The translations under genes and the position numbers were made by a program. 64,000 nucleotides of DNA from VRUE01 sp963745915 (GTDB taxonomy: Bacteria; Actinomycetota; Thermoleophilia; Solirubrobacterales; 70-9). The notes below the pieces were generated by a model. It was not told the DNA's origin. It worked only from the letters and a program-made list of their open reading frames with translations, and ran no database searches. Location of the stretch: positions 1,922,001 through 1,986,000 of the forward strand of contig CAVUZA010000002.1 in NCBI GenBank assembly GCA_963745915.1. Direction: 5' to 3'. Positions 17,844 to 25,721 of this stretch are shown here, piece by piece; position 1 is the stretch's first letter; each line of letters opens with the position of its first letter.

Positions 17844-18626
17844 TCAGCGCTTCGGCCCGATGTGCCGGTCGAGGATCGCGACGCTCTCCCGGCGCGCGAC
17901 CGAGACGTTCCAGGGGCCATCTTGGCGCCAGGCGACCCCGAGTCGGTCGCAGGTCCCGCAGAAGATCCGCTGGATGTCGAGCGAGCGGTTGGTGAACATG
18001 TAGCGGGGATAGACGTAGGTCTTCTTCGGGTGGCGAACCCGATTCATCACCCGGCAGCCGTCCGAGTGGACCAGGCCACGGAGCAGGCGCCCGGGGTGGC
18101 GATCGACGATCCGCTGCTGCCACGGCTCCAGCTGGACCTTGCGCTTGTGCTTGACGCCGGGACCGTGCTGGGGGAAGAGATGGGGCCAGTGCTTGGAGTA
18201 TGAGACGACGTGGAACATGTGCTGGCGCTTGTCGCGTCGACTCGTTGCGCGGCTTGCTGGCATGGCCAGGCCCATGGCGGCCTCGCACTCCGCTGCGATC
18301 AAGGGATATTTGGCGTCGAGCGTGATGTGCAGCCGGTAGACATCGCGTGGGTGCCTCAGCAGGCAGCCATCGCCGAGATAGAGGCCGAGCAAGTAGGCGT
18401 ACTGGTAGGCGAGAGCCTTCGGGAAGGGGTGTCGGAGGTTTCCGCATCGCATGCAGGCGCCACCCCGGGTCCTATCGCTGCCGAACCTGGGCGCACGACC
18501 ATTGAGCCAGCCGCTGACCGTGCTGCGCGGGATTCCCGTGCGGCGTGAGATCTCGCAACGATTGTGCTTCTTGGCGAGAGCGCGGACACGGTCGAATTCG
18601 CCTTGTGACCTCACCGCTCGCCACAT
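17844..18626 (-). CDS. Free-standing LAGLIDADG homing-endonuclease-like protein (copy 1, next to tRNA-Leu)
   Basis: 260 residues. An N-terminal helix-turn-helix (CEISRRTGIPRSTVSGWLNG, about residues 24-43) is followed by a CxxC pair at C58/C61. The two LAGLIDADG motifs are YLLGLYLGDG at about 78-87 and LLRGLVHSDG at 181-190, each with the acidic metal-binding residue; two motifs in one chain imply a monomeric endonuclease. The ATG at 18626 lies only 8 nt after the 3' end of tRNA-Leu(CAA) on the same strand; longer starts would translate the tRNA. A same-length paralogue lies at 38733-39515 after another tRNA-Leu. It is not inside an intron or intein that I can see. DNA cleavage is inferred from the motifs. 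Confidence 0.75.
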   Translation of the reverse strand: MWRAVRSQGEFDRVRALAKKHNRCEISRRTGIPRSTVSGWLNGRAPRFGSDRTRGGACMRCGNLRHPFPKALAYQYAYLLGLYLGDGCLLRHPRDVYRLHITLDAKYPLIAAECEAAMGLAMPASRATSRRDKRQHMFHVVSYSKHWPHLFPQHGPGVKHKRKVQLEPWQQRIVDRHPGRLLRGLVHSDGCRVMNRVRHPKKTYVYPRYMFTNRSLDIQRIFCGTCDRLGVAWRQDGPWNVSVARRESVAILDRHIGPKR

Positions 18627-18634
18627 TTCCTGAG

Positions 18635-18717
18635 TGCGGCGGGTGGGATTCGAACCCACACGTCCAATTGGACAGGACCTTTTGAGGATCCCGAGTCTAC
18701 CGTTCCTCCACCGCCGC
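18635..18717 (-). tRNA. tRNA-Leu(CAA)
   Basis: Class II tRNA of 83 nt. Acceptor arms GCGGCGG/CCGCCGC pair fully, the anticodon loop CTCAAAA gives anticodon CAA, the long variable arm pairs TGTCC with GGACG, and the T-loop is TTCGAAT. CCA is not encoded. A TAGAAT -10-like box lies about 14 bp upstream (minus strand). The endonuclease-like gene follows after 8 nt. Confidence 0.93.
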
Positions 18718-18856
18718 TTTCCTTGAGCATTCTACGCTGAGCTTACGCCTTTGTTCAGCGTCAAAAGGGGCGAAGAGCAGTGACCGGCACCCCCGTCACG
18801 CATTTGACACAGGTTCTTAACGCGGCCCCAAGCCGACGCTCGTCGGGCGGACGCGC

Positions 18857-19387
18857 TCAGGCCGGGGCCGGGGCGCCGTTCTCGGGTGGGGCGCCGGCGC
18901 CGTAGTCTTCGCCGGAGCCGATCGGGCGCTCCTCCTCGACGTGCCAGTTCTGGTTGAAGGCGTAGAGCGAGACGGCGACGACGATCAGCTGCAGGACGAG
19001 CAGGATCAGGACCAGCAGGCCGATCAGCGGCGCCGGGATCAGCCCCTCCTCGAAGCCCGCCTTGTCGCGGGCGAACCAGCTTTCGGCGCCGACCGCGCAG
19101 AAGATCGCCAGGATCGTCGAGAGGGCGGCGGCGACGGGCAGGATGCCGCGGTTCCAGCGCAGGACGAGGAAGGCGAAGAAGGCGTAGAGCAGGGCGTAGA
19201 TCAGGCAGATCAGGCCCATCGCGCCGCCGCCGGTCAGTAGCGAGAAGCCGGTGATCGTGACCAGGGCCGCGATCGCCGCCGTAGCCGCGAGCAGCAGGAC
19301 GAGCACGAACTTGGTCGTGATCGACTCGGCCTTCTCCCGATTCGGCCGCCACAGTTCGTAGCCGGGCCTCAGCTCTCCAACCGCCAC
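18857..19387 (-). CDS. Hypothetical membrane protein, about 4 helices
   Basis: 176 residues. A short polar N-terminus is followed by hydrophobic stretches at about 26-52, 55-77, 80-103 and 118-145, then a Gly/Pro/Ala-rich hydrophilic tail. The pattern resembles DUF4064/DUF308-like small integral membrane proteins, but no motif is diagnostic. ATG start, monocistronic between a tRNA cluster and tRNA-Leu(CAA). Confidence 0.6.
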   Translation of the reverse strand: MAVGELRPGYELWRPNREKAESITTKFVLVLLLAATAAIAALVTITGFSLLTGGGAMGLICLIYALLYAFFAFLVLRWNRGILPVAAALSTILAIFCAVGAESWFARDKAGFEEGLIPAPLIGLLVLILLVLQLIVVAVSLYAFNQNWHVEEERPIGSGEDYGAGAPPENGAPAPA

Positions 19388-19457
19388 GCGACGATCATAG
19401 AATCTATGGGCGACGCGGCCGGGTTGGCTGCGCGTTAAGCCCGGAACCGGGCGCCAC

Positions 19458-19541
19458 GCGGGCGTGGCGGAATTGGCATACGCGCCAGGTTTAGGTCCTG
19501 GTGGGCTTCGGCCCGTGGGGGTTCAAGTCCCTCCGCCCGCA
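19458..19541 (+). tRNA. tRNA-Leu(TAG)
   Basis: 84-nt class II tRNA. GCGGGCG pairs with CGCCCGC, the anticodon stem CCAGG/CCTGG closes loop TTTAGGT giving anticodon TAG, and the variable arm is TGGGCTTCGGCCCGT. No CCA encoded. Confidence 0.95.
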
Positions 19542-19581
19542 CTGTCGATGCGACCCCGGTCGCTACGATGCGAAACCCCTC

Positions 19582-19655
19582 GGGGCAGTGGCCAAACTGG
19601 CTAAGGCACCGGTCTCCAAAACCGGCGATTCTAGGTTCGAGTCCTAGCTGCCCCG
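19582..19655 (+). tRNA. tRNA-Trp(CCA)
   Basis: 74 nt. GGGGCAG pairs with CTGCCCC, anticodon stem CCGGT/ACCGG closes loop CTCCAAA, anticodon CCA. It is 40 bp after tRNA-Leu(TAG) and probably co-transcribed with it. Confidence 0.93.
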
Positions 19656-19703
19656 CTCCCGTTCGCGCCGCCTTCTCGTGAATCGTCGGCGTAGTCTGGG
19701 CCG

Positions 19704-21074
19704 GTGAAGCCGGAGACCAGATATGCGCGCACCGGCGACCTGGGCATCGCCTACCAGGTCTTCGGCGAAGGGGAACTCGATCTCGTCGTCGCCTTCCCCT
19801 ATGTCTCCAACCTGGACATGCTCTGGGAGGTGCCGGCGATGGAGCGGTTCATGCGCCGCCTCGGCAGCTTCGCCCGGGTGATCCCCTTCGACCGGCGGGG
19901 CGTCGGCCTCTCCGACCCGGTCGACTCGACGCCGACCCTCGAGGAGCGGATGGACGACGTGCGTGCGGTGATGGACGCCGCCGGCTGCGAGCGGGCGGCG
20001 CTGATGGGCATGTCCGAGGGGGCGATGATGTGCATGCTGTTCGCCGCCGCGCACCCCGAGCGCGCCTCGGCGCTGGTCCTCTGGGGCGCGATGGCGCGCT
20101 CGACCTGGGCCGAGGACTACCCCTGGGCGCCGCCGCGGGAGGCCGTGCTCGAAGCCGAGCAGGAGCTGGTGCTGCCCTTCTGGGGCCAGGGCGCGACGCT
20201 CGACATCTTCTCCCCGAGCCTCGCCGGCGACCCCCGGGCCCGCGAGATGCAGGGGCGCTTCGAGCGCCAGTCGGCGAGCCCGATGCGGGTCGGGCGGCTG
20301 CTCGAGATGTTCCTCGACACCGACGTGCGCGAGACCCTGCCGCTGATCCGCACGCCGACCCTGGTGCTGCACCGCCGTGGCGACCACGCCGTCAACTACC
20401 GGGCCGCCCGCTGGCTCGCCGAGCAGATCGAGGGCAGCACCTACGTCGAGCTCGACGGCGTCGACCACTTTCCCTGGGGCGGCGAGGGCCAGGGCGACGG
20501 CATGGACGAGATCGAGGAGTTCCTCACCGGCGTGCGCCCGGCTCCCTCGCCGCAGCGCGTTCTCGCCACCGTGCTGTTCACCGACATCGTCGACTCGACC
20601 AGGCGCGCCGAGCAGCTCGGCGACCGCCGCTGGCGGGCGCTGCTCGAGGACCACCAGGCGCTGGTGCGCGAGCGGCTGGCGCGCTTCGACGGGCGCGAGG
20701 TCAAGACCACCGGGGACGGGTTCCTCGCCACCTTCGACGGGCCGACCCGGGCGGTCGAGTGCGCGCGGGCGATCGCCGACGACATCCCTGCGCTCGGGAT
20801 CGAGATCCGGGCCGGGCTGCACGCCGGCGAGGTCGAGCTGATGGGCGACGACGTCGGCGGCATCGCGGTCCACGTCGCGGCGCGGATCGCGGCGCTGGCC
20901 GGCGCCGGCGAGGTGCTCGCCTCGCGCACGGTCCGCGACCTGGCGGCCGGCTCGGGGATCGACTTCCGGCCGGCCGGCAGCCACCGGCTCAAGGGCGTCG
21001 CCGAGGAGTGGGACGTGTTCGGCGTCGGCCAGCCGGCTCAGCGCCCGGCCGGCTCCAGCCCGATCAGCTCGTAG
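19704..21074 (+). CDS. Alpha/beta-hydrolase fused to a class III adenylate/guanylate cyclase domain
   Basis: 456 residues. Residues 1-275 are an alpha/beta-hydrolase with nucleophile elbow GMSEG (Ser about 111) and a late His in VDHFPWGG. Residues about 285-440 are a class III cyclase: FTDIVDST carries the first metal-binding Asp and TTGDGFLATF the second, and VHVAARIAA follows. Such fusions are common in Actinomycetota and couple an unknown small-molecule or ester-binding domain to cyclic nucleotide synthesis. No membrane segment, so cytosolic. Ligand and nucleotide (cAMP or cGMP) are not determinable here. The 3' end overlaps the opposing lipoprotein gene by 37 bp. Confidence 0.9.
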   Translation: MKPETRYARTGDLGIAYQVFGEGELDLVVAFPYVSNLDMLWEVPAMERFMRRLGSFARVIPFDRRGVGLSDPVDSTPTLEERMDDVRAVMDAAGCERAALMGMSEGAMMCMLFAAAHPERASALVLWGAMARSTWAEDYPWAPPREAVLEAEQELVLPFWGQGATLDIFSPSLAGDPRAREMQGRFERQSASPMRVGRLLEMFLDTDVRETLPLIRTPTLVLHRRGDHAVNYRAARWLAEQIEGSTYVELDGVDHFPWGGEGQGDGMDEIEEFLTGVRPAPSPQRVLATVLFTDIVDSTRRAEQLGDRRWRALLEDHQALVRERLARFDGREVKTTGDGFLATFDGPTRAVECARAIADDIPALGIEIRAGLHAGEVELMGDDVGGIAVHVAARIAALAGAGEVLASRTVRDLAAGSGIDFRPAGSHRLKGVAEEWDVFGVGQPAQRPAGSSPISS

Positions 21075-22240
21075 TAGCCGATCAGGTAGAGGCGGCGGCC
21101 GTCGGAGACCATCGGCGTGTAGCCGGCCTGGTCGACGGCGAAGGTGCGGCGGTGGGTGCGGGCGTCGACGCCGGTCGTGCGCCGCGTCTTGAAGCTCGAG
21201 ACGTAGACGGTGTGGCCGATCACGGTCGCCGTGCCCGGCACCGGGCCGCCCACCGGGTAGCGCCAGCGCACCCTGCCGCTGCGGGCGTCGATCGCGTAGA
21301 GGTGCTCGTCGTAGGAGCCGATGTAGACGCTCGGCGGCGTGCCGGGGACGCGGGCGACGGCGGGGGAGCCGTAGACGAAGTCGCCGGTCGGCACCGACCA
21401 GGCGACCTTCCCGGTCGCTTCGTCGAAGGCGAAAACCGTGCCGTCGTCGCGGCCGGCGTAGACGTGGCCGAAGGCGACCGCGGGGGAGGAGTAGAAGCCG
21501 CCCTCGCCGTACGGCGGCAGCTTCGAGGTGTTGGTGCGCCAGAGCAGCTTGCCGCTCGCGGCGTCGAGGCCGAAGACGCCGCTCTGGTAGTCGGCGACGA
21601 AGACGCGGCCGTCGTGGACGCTGGGACTGGCTTTGATCGCGCCGGGCGAGTCGAAGCGCCAGAGCTGCTTCCCGTCGGCGGCGTCGAGCGCCAGCACCCG
21701 CCCGGTGTCGGTGCCGAGGTAGAGGGCGCCGCCGAGCGCCATCGGCGAGGATTCGAGGTGCCCGCCGAGCCGGCGCACCCAGACCCGCTTGCCGGTCTCG
21801 GCGTCGAGCGCCTGCAGGTTGCCGTCGACGTCGGCGAAGAAGACCTTGCCCCGGTGGTAGACCGGCCCGGTGACGTCGGTCGGCGAGCCCGAGTCCCGCC
21901 GGTCGGGGTTGCGTTCCCAGAGCACCTCGCGGTCAGCGAGCCGGATCGCCTTCGAGTCGCCGTACTTGTTGACAACGTAGGCGACGCCGTCGGCGACCGC
22001 GGGCGGGAACTCGATCAGGGCGTGGGTGTTGATCGACCACGCCTGGCGCAGCGGCGGATCCAGCGCCCGCCCTTCCGCCGGCAGGTACTGCGTCCGCTCC
22101 GGCACCCGGCCGAATACCGGCCAGTCGACCGTCGCCGCCCGCCCGCCGTCGCCCGCGCCCGAACCCCCGCAGCCGGCGAGAACAAGCACCCCGGCAGCGA
22201 GTCCTCCCGCCGCCAGCCGTCTCCAGGTCCTCTCAGCCAT
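21038..22240 (-). CDS. PQQ-binding-like beta-propeller lipoprotein
   Basis: 400 residues. The lipobox VLVLAGC ends the signal peptide at about Cys24. Repeated blades with the pattern ALDAxxGKxLWR (for example GNLQALDAETGKRVWV and GVFGLDAASGKLLWR) give a BamB/PQQ-dehydrogenase-like propeller of about seven to eight blades. No catalytic dehydrogenase residues stand out, so a scaffold or surface-binding role is more likely than an enzyme. Monocistronic next to tRNA-Gly. Extracytoplasmic, membrane-anchored by inference from the lipobox. Confidence 0.83.
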   Translation of the reverse strand: MAERTWRRLAAGGLAAGVLVLAGCGGSGAGDGGRAATVDWPVFGRVPERTQYLPAEGRALDPPLRQAWSINTHALIEFPPAVADGVAYVVNKYGDSKAIRLADREVLWERNPDRRDSGSPTDVTGPVYHRGKVFFADVDGNLQALDAETGKRVWVRRLGGHLESSPMALGGALYLGTDTGRVLALDAADGKQLWRFDSPGAIKASPSVHDGRVFVADYQSGVFGLDAASGKLLWRTNTSKLPPYGEGGFYSSPAVAFGHVYAGRDDGTVFAFDEATGKVAWSVPTGDFVYGSPAVARVPGTPPSVYIGSYDEHLYAIDARSGRVRWRYPVGGPVPGTATVIGHTVYVSSFKTRRTTGVDARTHRRTFAVDQAGYTPMVSDGRRLYLIGYYELIGLEPAGR

Positions 22241-22280
22241 CGAGACGACCTGAATCGGACCCCTGCCGGGCGAGCTTGAG

Positions 22281-22351
22281 AGCGGCGGACGGGAATTGAA
22301 CCCGCATCATCGCCTTGGAAGGGCGAGGCTCTACCGTTGAGCTACCGCCGC
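22281..22351 (-). tRNA. tRNA-Gly(TCC)
   Basis: 71 nt. GCGGCGG/CCGCCGC acceptor stem, anticodon stem TCGCC/GGCGA with loop CTTCCAA, anticodon TCC. Divergent from tRNA-Pro with only 29 bp between them. Confidence 0.94.
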
Positions 22352-22380
22352 GCGCGATCAGGCAGAATGTAGGCCAGTCA

Positions 22381-22454
22381 CGGGGAGTGGCGCAGTCTGG
22401 TAGCGCACTCGGCTGGGGGCCGAGCGGTCGCAGGTTCAAATCCTGTCTCCCCGA
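22381..22454 (+). tRNA. tRNA-Pro(GGG)
   Basis: 74 nt. CGGGGAG/CTCCCCG acceptor stem, anticodon stem CTCGG/CCGAG with loop CTGGGGG, anticodon GGG. It borders the accessory region that begins with an ORF6N gene; no repeat of its 3' end was found downstream. Confidence 0.95.
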
Positions 22455-22497
22455 TTTAGCAGACAAAAGCATCCGACTCGTTTGGCATGCTGCTCGG

Positions 22498-22995
22498 ATG
22501 TCTGTCGCGATGGAAGAGATGGGCTCGCCGGAGTTGATCGCGGCTCCGGCAATCGAGAAGCGGATCTTCGTCGTCCGCGGGCGCCAGGTGATGCTCGACG
22601 AAGATCTTGCCGATCTCTATGGCGTTGAGACAAAGCGGCTGGTCCAGCAGGTCAAACGAAACTCGAGGCGCTTTCCTGGCGATTTTATGTTTCAACTCGG
22701 CCAAGCCGAGGCCGAAGCTTTGAGGTCACAAATTGCAACCTCAAACACCGCAATTGAGACGAGGCGTGAAGAGATCGAGCGGGGGCTGGGTGGACACGAC
22801 GAGCAGCTGAAGCAGATCTTCGCGACACTGAGACAGCTGATCTCGCCACCCGACCAACCGAAGCGCCCGGTCGGGTTCAGGCCGCCGGAGGATGACCCGG
22901 ATGACCCGGGGCGCGGTTTCTTCATGCCGGGAACCTCCGCACCGAGCCGCTACGCGCTCGACTGTGCTCGCTATCGCGTCACAGCCCACGCCTGA
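22498..22995 (+). pseudogene. ORF6N-domain DNA-binding protein with internal deletion (left copy)
   Basis: The phage-antirepressor-type ORF6N domain starts normally with FVVRGRQVMLDEDLADLYGVETKRL and the RFPGDFMFQL segment. After LRSQIATSN the protein jumps directly to TAIETRREEIE and HDEQLKQIFATLRQLISPPDQPKRPVGF, the usual C-terminal helix. The conserved middle (GGRRY..PYVFTEQGVAMLS) is missing here but present in a second fragment at 25722-25960. The two share a 57-bp identical block. ATG start 43 bp after tRNA-Pro. The reading frame is open, so a shortened protein could be made, but the DNA-binding domain would be incomplete. Confidence 0.7.
22690..22746 (+). repeat. 57-bp direct repeat, left copy
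   Basis: Identical over all 57 bases to 25722-25778. It codes for FQLGQAEAEALRSQIATSN in both ORF6N copies. The two copies are 3.0 kb apart in direct orientation. Confidence 0.9.
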
Positions 22996-23744
22996 ACACC
23001 GCATTTACCTCCGGATTGTGCTTCGCGGGTGGCCATGACCGTCAGCAGCTCCTGATCGGCAAAGTCGGTGCTTCCGATCTGAAGAACGGTTAGGCCTGCG
23101 CTACCTACTCCGGGCGGGAAGAGCGTACTCGCGACACCGCTTTCCAGGGTCACAGCACTGGCTTCGCTTCCTGCCACCGCGAGCATTCGCAGATCGCCGC
23201 CGGATTCGTTGATGAAGCCGACGGCTGCACCGCCGCTGCCACATCCTCCGACCACCTCGCCATATCCGGGAACGTCGAGAATGTGCTGTTTTCCGCCACC
23301 ACCGAGCGCGAGGATCGCACGGCCCGCCAGGGATTCTCCTCCTCCTTCGACGAACGCGTCTGGCCCGCGCCCGCCCAATTTCTCCGCGTTGGTGGCCGTG
23401 TCTGCCGCGGTGGCTTTGTCGGCCTGTTCGGCCGATGGAACTTTGCCGAGCGTCACCTCGTTGACCTTGACACCGGTTACGGCGTTGTCGCGCAGCCGAT
23501 CCGTCGTGATCGAGTTCTTGGCGATCTTGCCCGCCTTCGCGGCTTCGGGGGCGAGCTTCCCGGTCTTGACGGCGTTTCGAGCGAGATTGCCCGTTTTCAC
23601 CGCCCTGGGCTTAAGCTCCCGGCTTCCGACGCTGTTCTGTCGCAGTTGGCTCGCGGCGAAGGCGCTGGCGCCGCCGAGAGCGGCGAAGAGGGCGAGGGTC
23701 GAGACGACATTGGCGTAGGTGATCCGGGTCTTGAGCTTATGCAC
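22971..23744 (-). CDS. Secreted repeat protein of the NSV..LK family
   Basis: 257 residues. An N-terminal hydrophobic signal (STLALFAALGGASAFAA) is followed at residues about 35-100 by short degenerate repeats (NSVGSRELK, AVKTGNLA, AVKTGKLA, SITTDRLR), then VNEVTLGKVPSAEQADKA and an Ala-rich linker, then a Gly-rich C-terminal domain with two Cys. The same order occurs in the protein at 61430-62161, so these are paralogues of a secreted family. The repeats could form a beta-solenoid or coiled surface stalk. Function unknown. Its 3' end overlaps the ORF6N remnant by 25 bp. Confidence 0.65.
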   Translation of the reverse strand: MHKLKTRITYANVVSTLALFAALGGASAFAASQLRQNSVGSRELKPRAVKTGNLARNAVKTGKLAPEAAKAGKIAKNSITTDRLRDNAVTGVKVNEVTLGKVPSAEQADKATAADTATNAEKLGGRGPDAFVEGGGESLAGRAILALGGGGKQHILDVPGYGEVVGGCGSGGAAVGFINESGGDLRMLAVAGSEASAVTLESGVASTLFPPGVGSAGLTVLQIGSTDFADQELLTVMATREAQSGGKCGVQAWAVTR

Positions 23745-23910
23745 GGGGAGAGCCTTTCATCGGGGGCCTGTTAGGCAGACTTTTGCAGCAGTGCATCTGG
23801 GACGCAAGGCAGAATCGCCCTTCGACGCGGCCGCCTACCAAGCGGCGATGGTCAGCGCGGCGCGGGAGCGATGCGGGCGGGGGTGCGCCGAGGCGGAGAC
23901 GCGGTTGGCG

Positions 23911-23940
23911 GGACCGGGAGACGGGACCGTCTCCCGGTCC
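23911..23940 (-). terminator. Hairpin after the small secreted gene
   Basis: 14-bp perfect arms (23911-23924 and 23927-23940) with almost no loop, 9 bp beyond the stop of the 65-residue secreted protein. Consistent with termination of that minus-strand gene. Confidence 0.55.
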
Positions 23941-23949
23941 GCGAGACCG

Positions 23950-24147
23950 CTATTCGGCACAGGTGGCCGCACGTCCGCCGCTCGCATGACAACCGAGCGC
24001 CCCGCCCGGGGCGATGCCGCTCACCGCTGCGCCCCATTCCTTGCCGCTTTCGATGCCGTGGGCGCGCCAAACACCGCCCTTGGCCATGGCGCCGGACGGA
24101 ACCGCAAGCGCAACCACGAGTGCCGCCGCCAGAATCAACTTTCTCAT
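23950..24147 (-). CDS. Small secreted protein, 65 aa
   Basis: A clear Sec signal (MRKLILAAALVVALAVPSGAMA, about 22 residues) leaves a mature peptide of about 43 residues rich in Gly with two Cys, which could form one disulfide. An AAAAAGGAG Shine-Dalgarno lies 8-10 nt before the ATG at 24147, which decides the start against longer frames. No family recognised. Located in a degenerate accessory region but itself looks intact. Confidence 0.6.
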   Translation of the reverse strand: MRKLILAAALVVALAVPSGAMAKGGVWRAHGIESGKEWGAAVSGIAPGGALGCHASGGRAATCAE

Positions 24148-24283
24148 CCCGAATGCTCCTTTTTCGTTTGGTGGATCCGCACTGCCGTTATCCCAACCTC
24201 GACAAGACCTCGACAAGCGTCGCGCGGTCGGGCGTCTTGGTTTCGCATATCGGTACCCGTAATTCGTCCGCGATAATCGTGGC

Positions 24284-24360
24284 GTGATCGATCTCCCCGC
24301 CGCGCTCGACCGCGGGCGCGAGACCGATGCGAGCCAAGCCTGGGGGGATGCGGCGTCATC
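24284..24360 (+). pseudogene. Possible N-terminal fragment of a LuxR/TPR-type regulator
   Basis: A GTG at 24284 opens a short frame DLPAALDRGRETDASQAWGDAAS that resembles the first helices of large LuxR-family regulators with TPR-like repeats (GREAYARRAWADAY type). Nothing recognisable follows before the VapC remnant on the other strand. Very short, so the assignment is weak. Confidence 0.25.
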
Positions 24361-24378
24361 GAGCTTCGCTGGCCGGTC

Positions 24379-24625
24379 TCAGTACGGCGCGCGAAGATCC
24401 TTGAACATCGGGAAGTGCTCGAGGTCGCGCGTGGCGAGGTCGGCGTCGAGCTCCTCGGCCGTGGCTGCGATCGCGAGGTCGGCGACCCCGATGCCGGGGT
24501 GGCTGCGGCGCCACCTGCGCCCAGTTCCCCGGCGCGGCGTGCCACGGCTTCGCTCACGGGAACCCAGGCGAGCAGCGCAAAGAGCCGGTCGGCTGCGCGC
24601 CGCTCCGGTCGAGGCGAGCTGGCTG
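24379..24625 (-). pseudogene. VapC-type PIN toxin remnant
   Basis: The C-terminal half of a PIN-domain ribonuclease is clear: IGVADLAIAATAEELDADLATRDLEHFP, with the conserved Asp residues and the TRD(L)xHF motif, ending at 24379. The preceding helix (DRLFALLAWVPVSEAVARRAGELG) is in a different frame, joined by a shift near 24510. The N-terminal part with the first catalytic Asp is absent, and no antitoxin gene adjoins it. It is therefore a truncated, frameshifted toxin gene. Confidence 0.6.
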
Positions 24626-24669
24626 ATCGTCATCTGGCGCTCGGTCCCATCGGCCTTTAGGCTGGAGCG

Positions 24670-24945
24670 ATGAGCCGCAAGAGCTTCACCGCCGACGAAG
24701 CACGTCGAGTCGGTGAGCAGATTGGCATCGATTGGTCATCCGCTCCGTTCGACCTGGACGAATTCCGGGCTGGAATGGATGTGGAGCTCGAGCATGGGAC
24801 CCATGATCTCTCCACCAATGTCACAAACGACGACGCGGTCGTGACCGGCAAGATCGCGCTGGCCCATCTCAACGAGTTTCCGGACTACTACGTCCGCTTG
24901 GAGAAAATGGAGGAAGAGGCCGAGCGGGGGCGCGATTCGGCGTAA
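24670..24945 (+). CDS. DUF5661-family protein, 91 aa
   Basis: Small acidic soluble protein. The pattern VGEQIGIDW..FDLDEFRAGMDVELEHGTHD..TNVTNDD..TGKIALAHLNEFPDYYVRLEKME is the full conserved core of the DUF5661 family, found sporadically in bacteria and viruses; its role is unknown. Intact and starting with ATG at 24670, it stands 33 bp upstream of the cupin gene on the same strand, so a two-gene transcript is likely. Confidence 0.75.
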   Translation: MSRKSFTADEARRVGEQIGIDWSSAPFDLDEFRAGMDVELEHGTHDLSTNVTNDDAVVTGKIALAHLNEFPDYYVRLEKMEEEAERGRDSA

Positions 24946-24978
24946 ACGGAATGGTTTCGAGGCCAACGGAGGCAAAAG

Positions 24979-25350
24979 ATGCAGAGCTGGGACCTAAAAG
25001 CAGTCGAAGCGGAGCCACACCAGCCGCAGATCCTCGCCTCGGCTGAGGATGCGCGGACCATCGTCCTGCATCTTCCGGCCGGGGAGGAGATGCAAGAGCA
25101 CGAGGTGCATGAGCGCGCACGGGTGGTCGTCGTCGACGGCGAGGTCGATGTCGCCGCCCCCGATGAGGAGGCTGTCACGGCAGGTGCCGGCCATCTCTTC
25201 GAGTTCGACCCGGCCGAGCGTCACACGATTGCCGCGCGGTCCGATGCCCGCCTTCTGCTGATCCTCACCCCGTGGCCTGGCGACGGCCACCCAGGTGCGA
25301 TGACGCTCGAGCAGAAGGCCGAAGTGCGCCAGCGTGCCCAGCGCCATTAG
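24979..25350 (+). CDS. Cupin-domain protein, 123 aa
   Basis: Single small cupin barrel. The first motif is around AGEEMQEHEVHERARVVVVDGEV and the second around AGHLFEFDPAERHTIAARSDARLLL. The usual HxH pair of motif 1 is reduced to EHEVHE and the late His in ERHTI is kept, so metal binding is possible. Enzymatic or small-molecule-sensing role unknown. ATG start after the DUF5661 gene. Confidence 0.7.
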   Translation: MQSWDLKAVEAEPHQPQILASAEDARTIVLHLPAGEEMQEHEVHERARVVVVDGEVDVAAPDEEAVTAGAGHLFEFDPAERHTIAARSDARLLLILTPWPGDGHPGAMTLEQKAEVRQRAQRH

Positions 25351-25377
25351 GGATGAGTAGTCGCCTCGTCGTGCAGC

Positions 25378-25655
25378 GTGCGGACGCGGGCAGCTGCGCC
25401 GCGGTTCGGCGATCGAGTCACCCGCCTTGCGCGCAAGGCCGCGTTCGGCGACCTGGGCGAGTACGGCCTGCCGGCTCCCGAGGAGGGGGTGATCTCGCGG
25501 GCCGTTCCGCGCGTTCGTGGCGGGGGCCGAGCGCCCAAGGCCTTTACTTCATTGGCTACGTGCCCCGCCCCGGCGGTCTCGGCTTCATGGGCAAGGAGGC
25601 GAAGCGAGCAGCAAAGTCGATCGCCGGCGAGCGGCGCGCCGCTGCGCTGGTCTGA
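25378..25655 (+). pseudogene. Flavin-containing monooxygenase remnant
   Basis: Two C-terminal blocks of FMO-type flavoproteins remain: GDRVTRLARKAAFGDLGEYGLPAPEEGV in one frame and GLYFIGYVPRPGGLGFMGKEAKRAAKSIA in another, ending at a stop at 25655. The FAD- and NADPH-binding domains are missing and the segment between the blocks is shortened. It is a decayed gene fragment. Confidence 0.6.
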
Positions 25656-25696
25656 CCCGGTGCAACACGTGGCCACGTCGCCGGCCGCGAGCTTGG

Positions 25697-25721
25697 GCTC
25701 GGGGTCGCGGCCGATCGGGCC
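25697..25721. repeat. 25-bp block identical to part of the TetR gene
   Basis: Identical over 25 bases to 27199-27223 inside the TetR gene (encoding GPIGRDPE on the minus strand). It ends exactly where the 57-bp ORF6N repeat begins at 25722, marking a junction between unrelated fragments. Confidence 0.6.

Noticed and set aside
18627..18659. Longer start of the first LAGLIDADG gene reaching into the tRNA
   Set aside because: The extra residues are the translation of the tRNA-Leu T-arm and acceptor stem, and the ATG at 18626 gives a length equal to the paralogue.
22315..22497. Longer start of the ORF6N gene through tRNA-Pro
   Set aside because: The frame crosses two tRNA genes; the conserved domain begins after the ATG at 22498.
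22747..25721. A simple transposon insertion with the 57-bp blocks as target duplication
   Set aside because: The sequence right after the left block still encodes the C-terminal part of an ORF6N protein, which a simple insertion model would place after the right block; no transposase is present.
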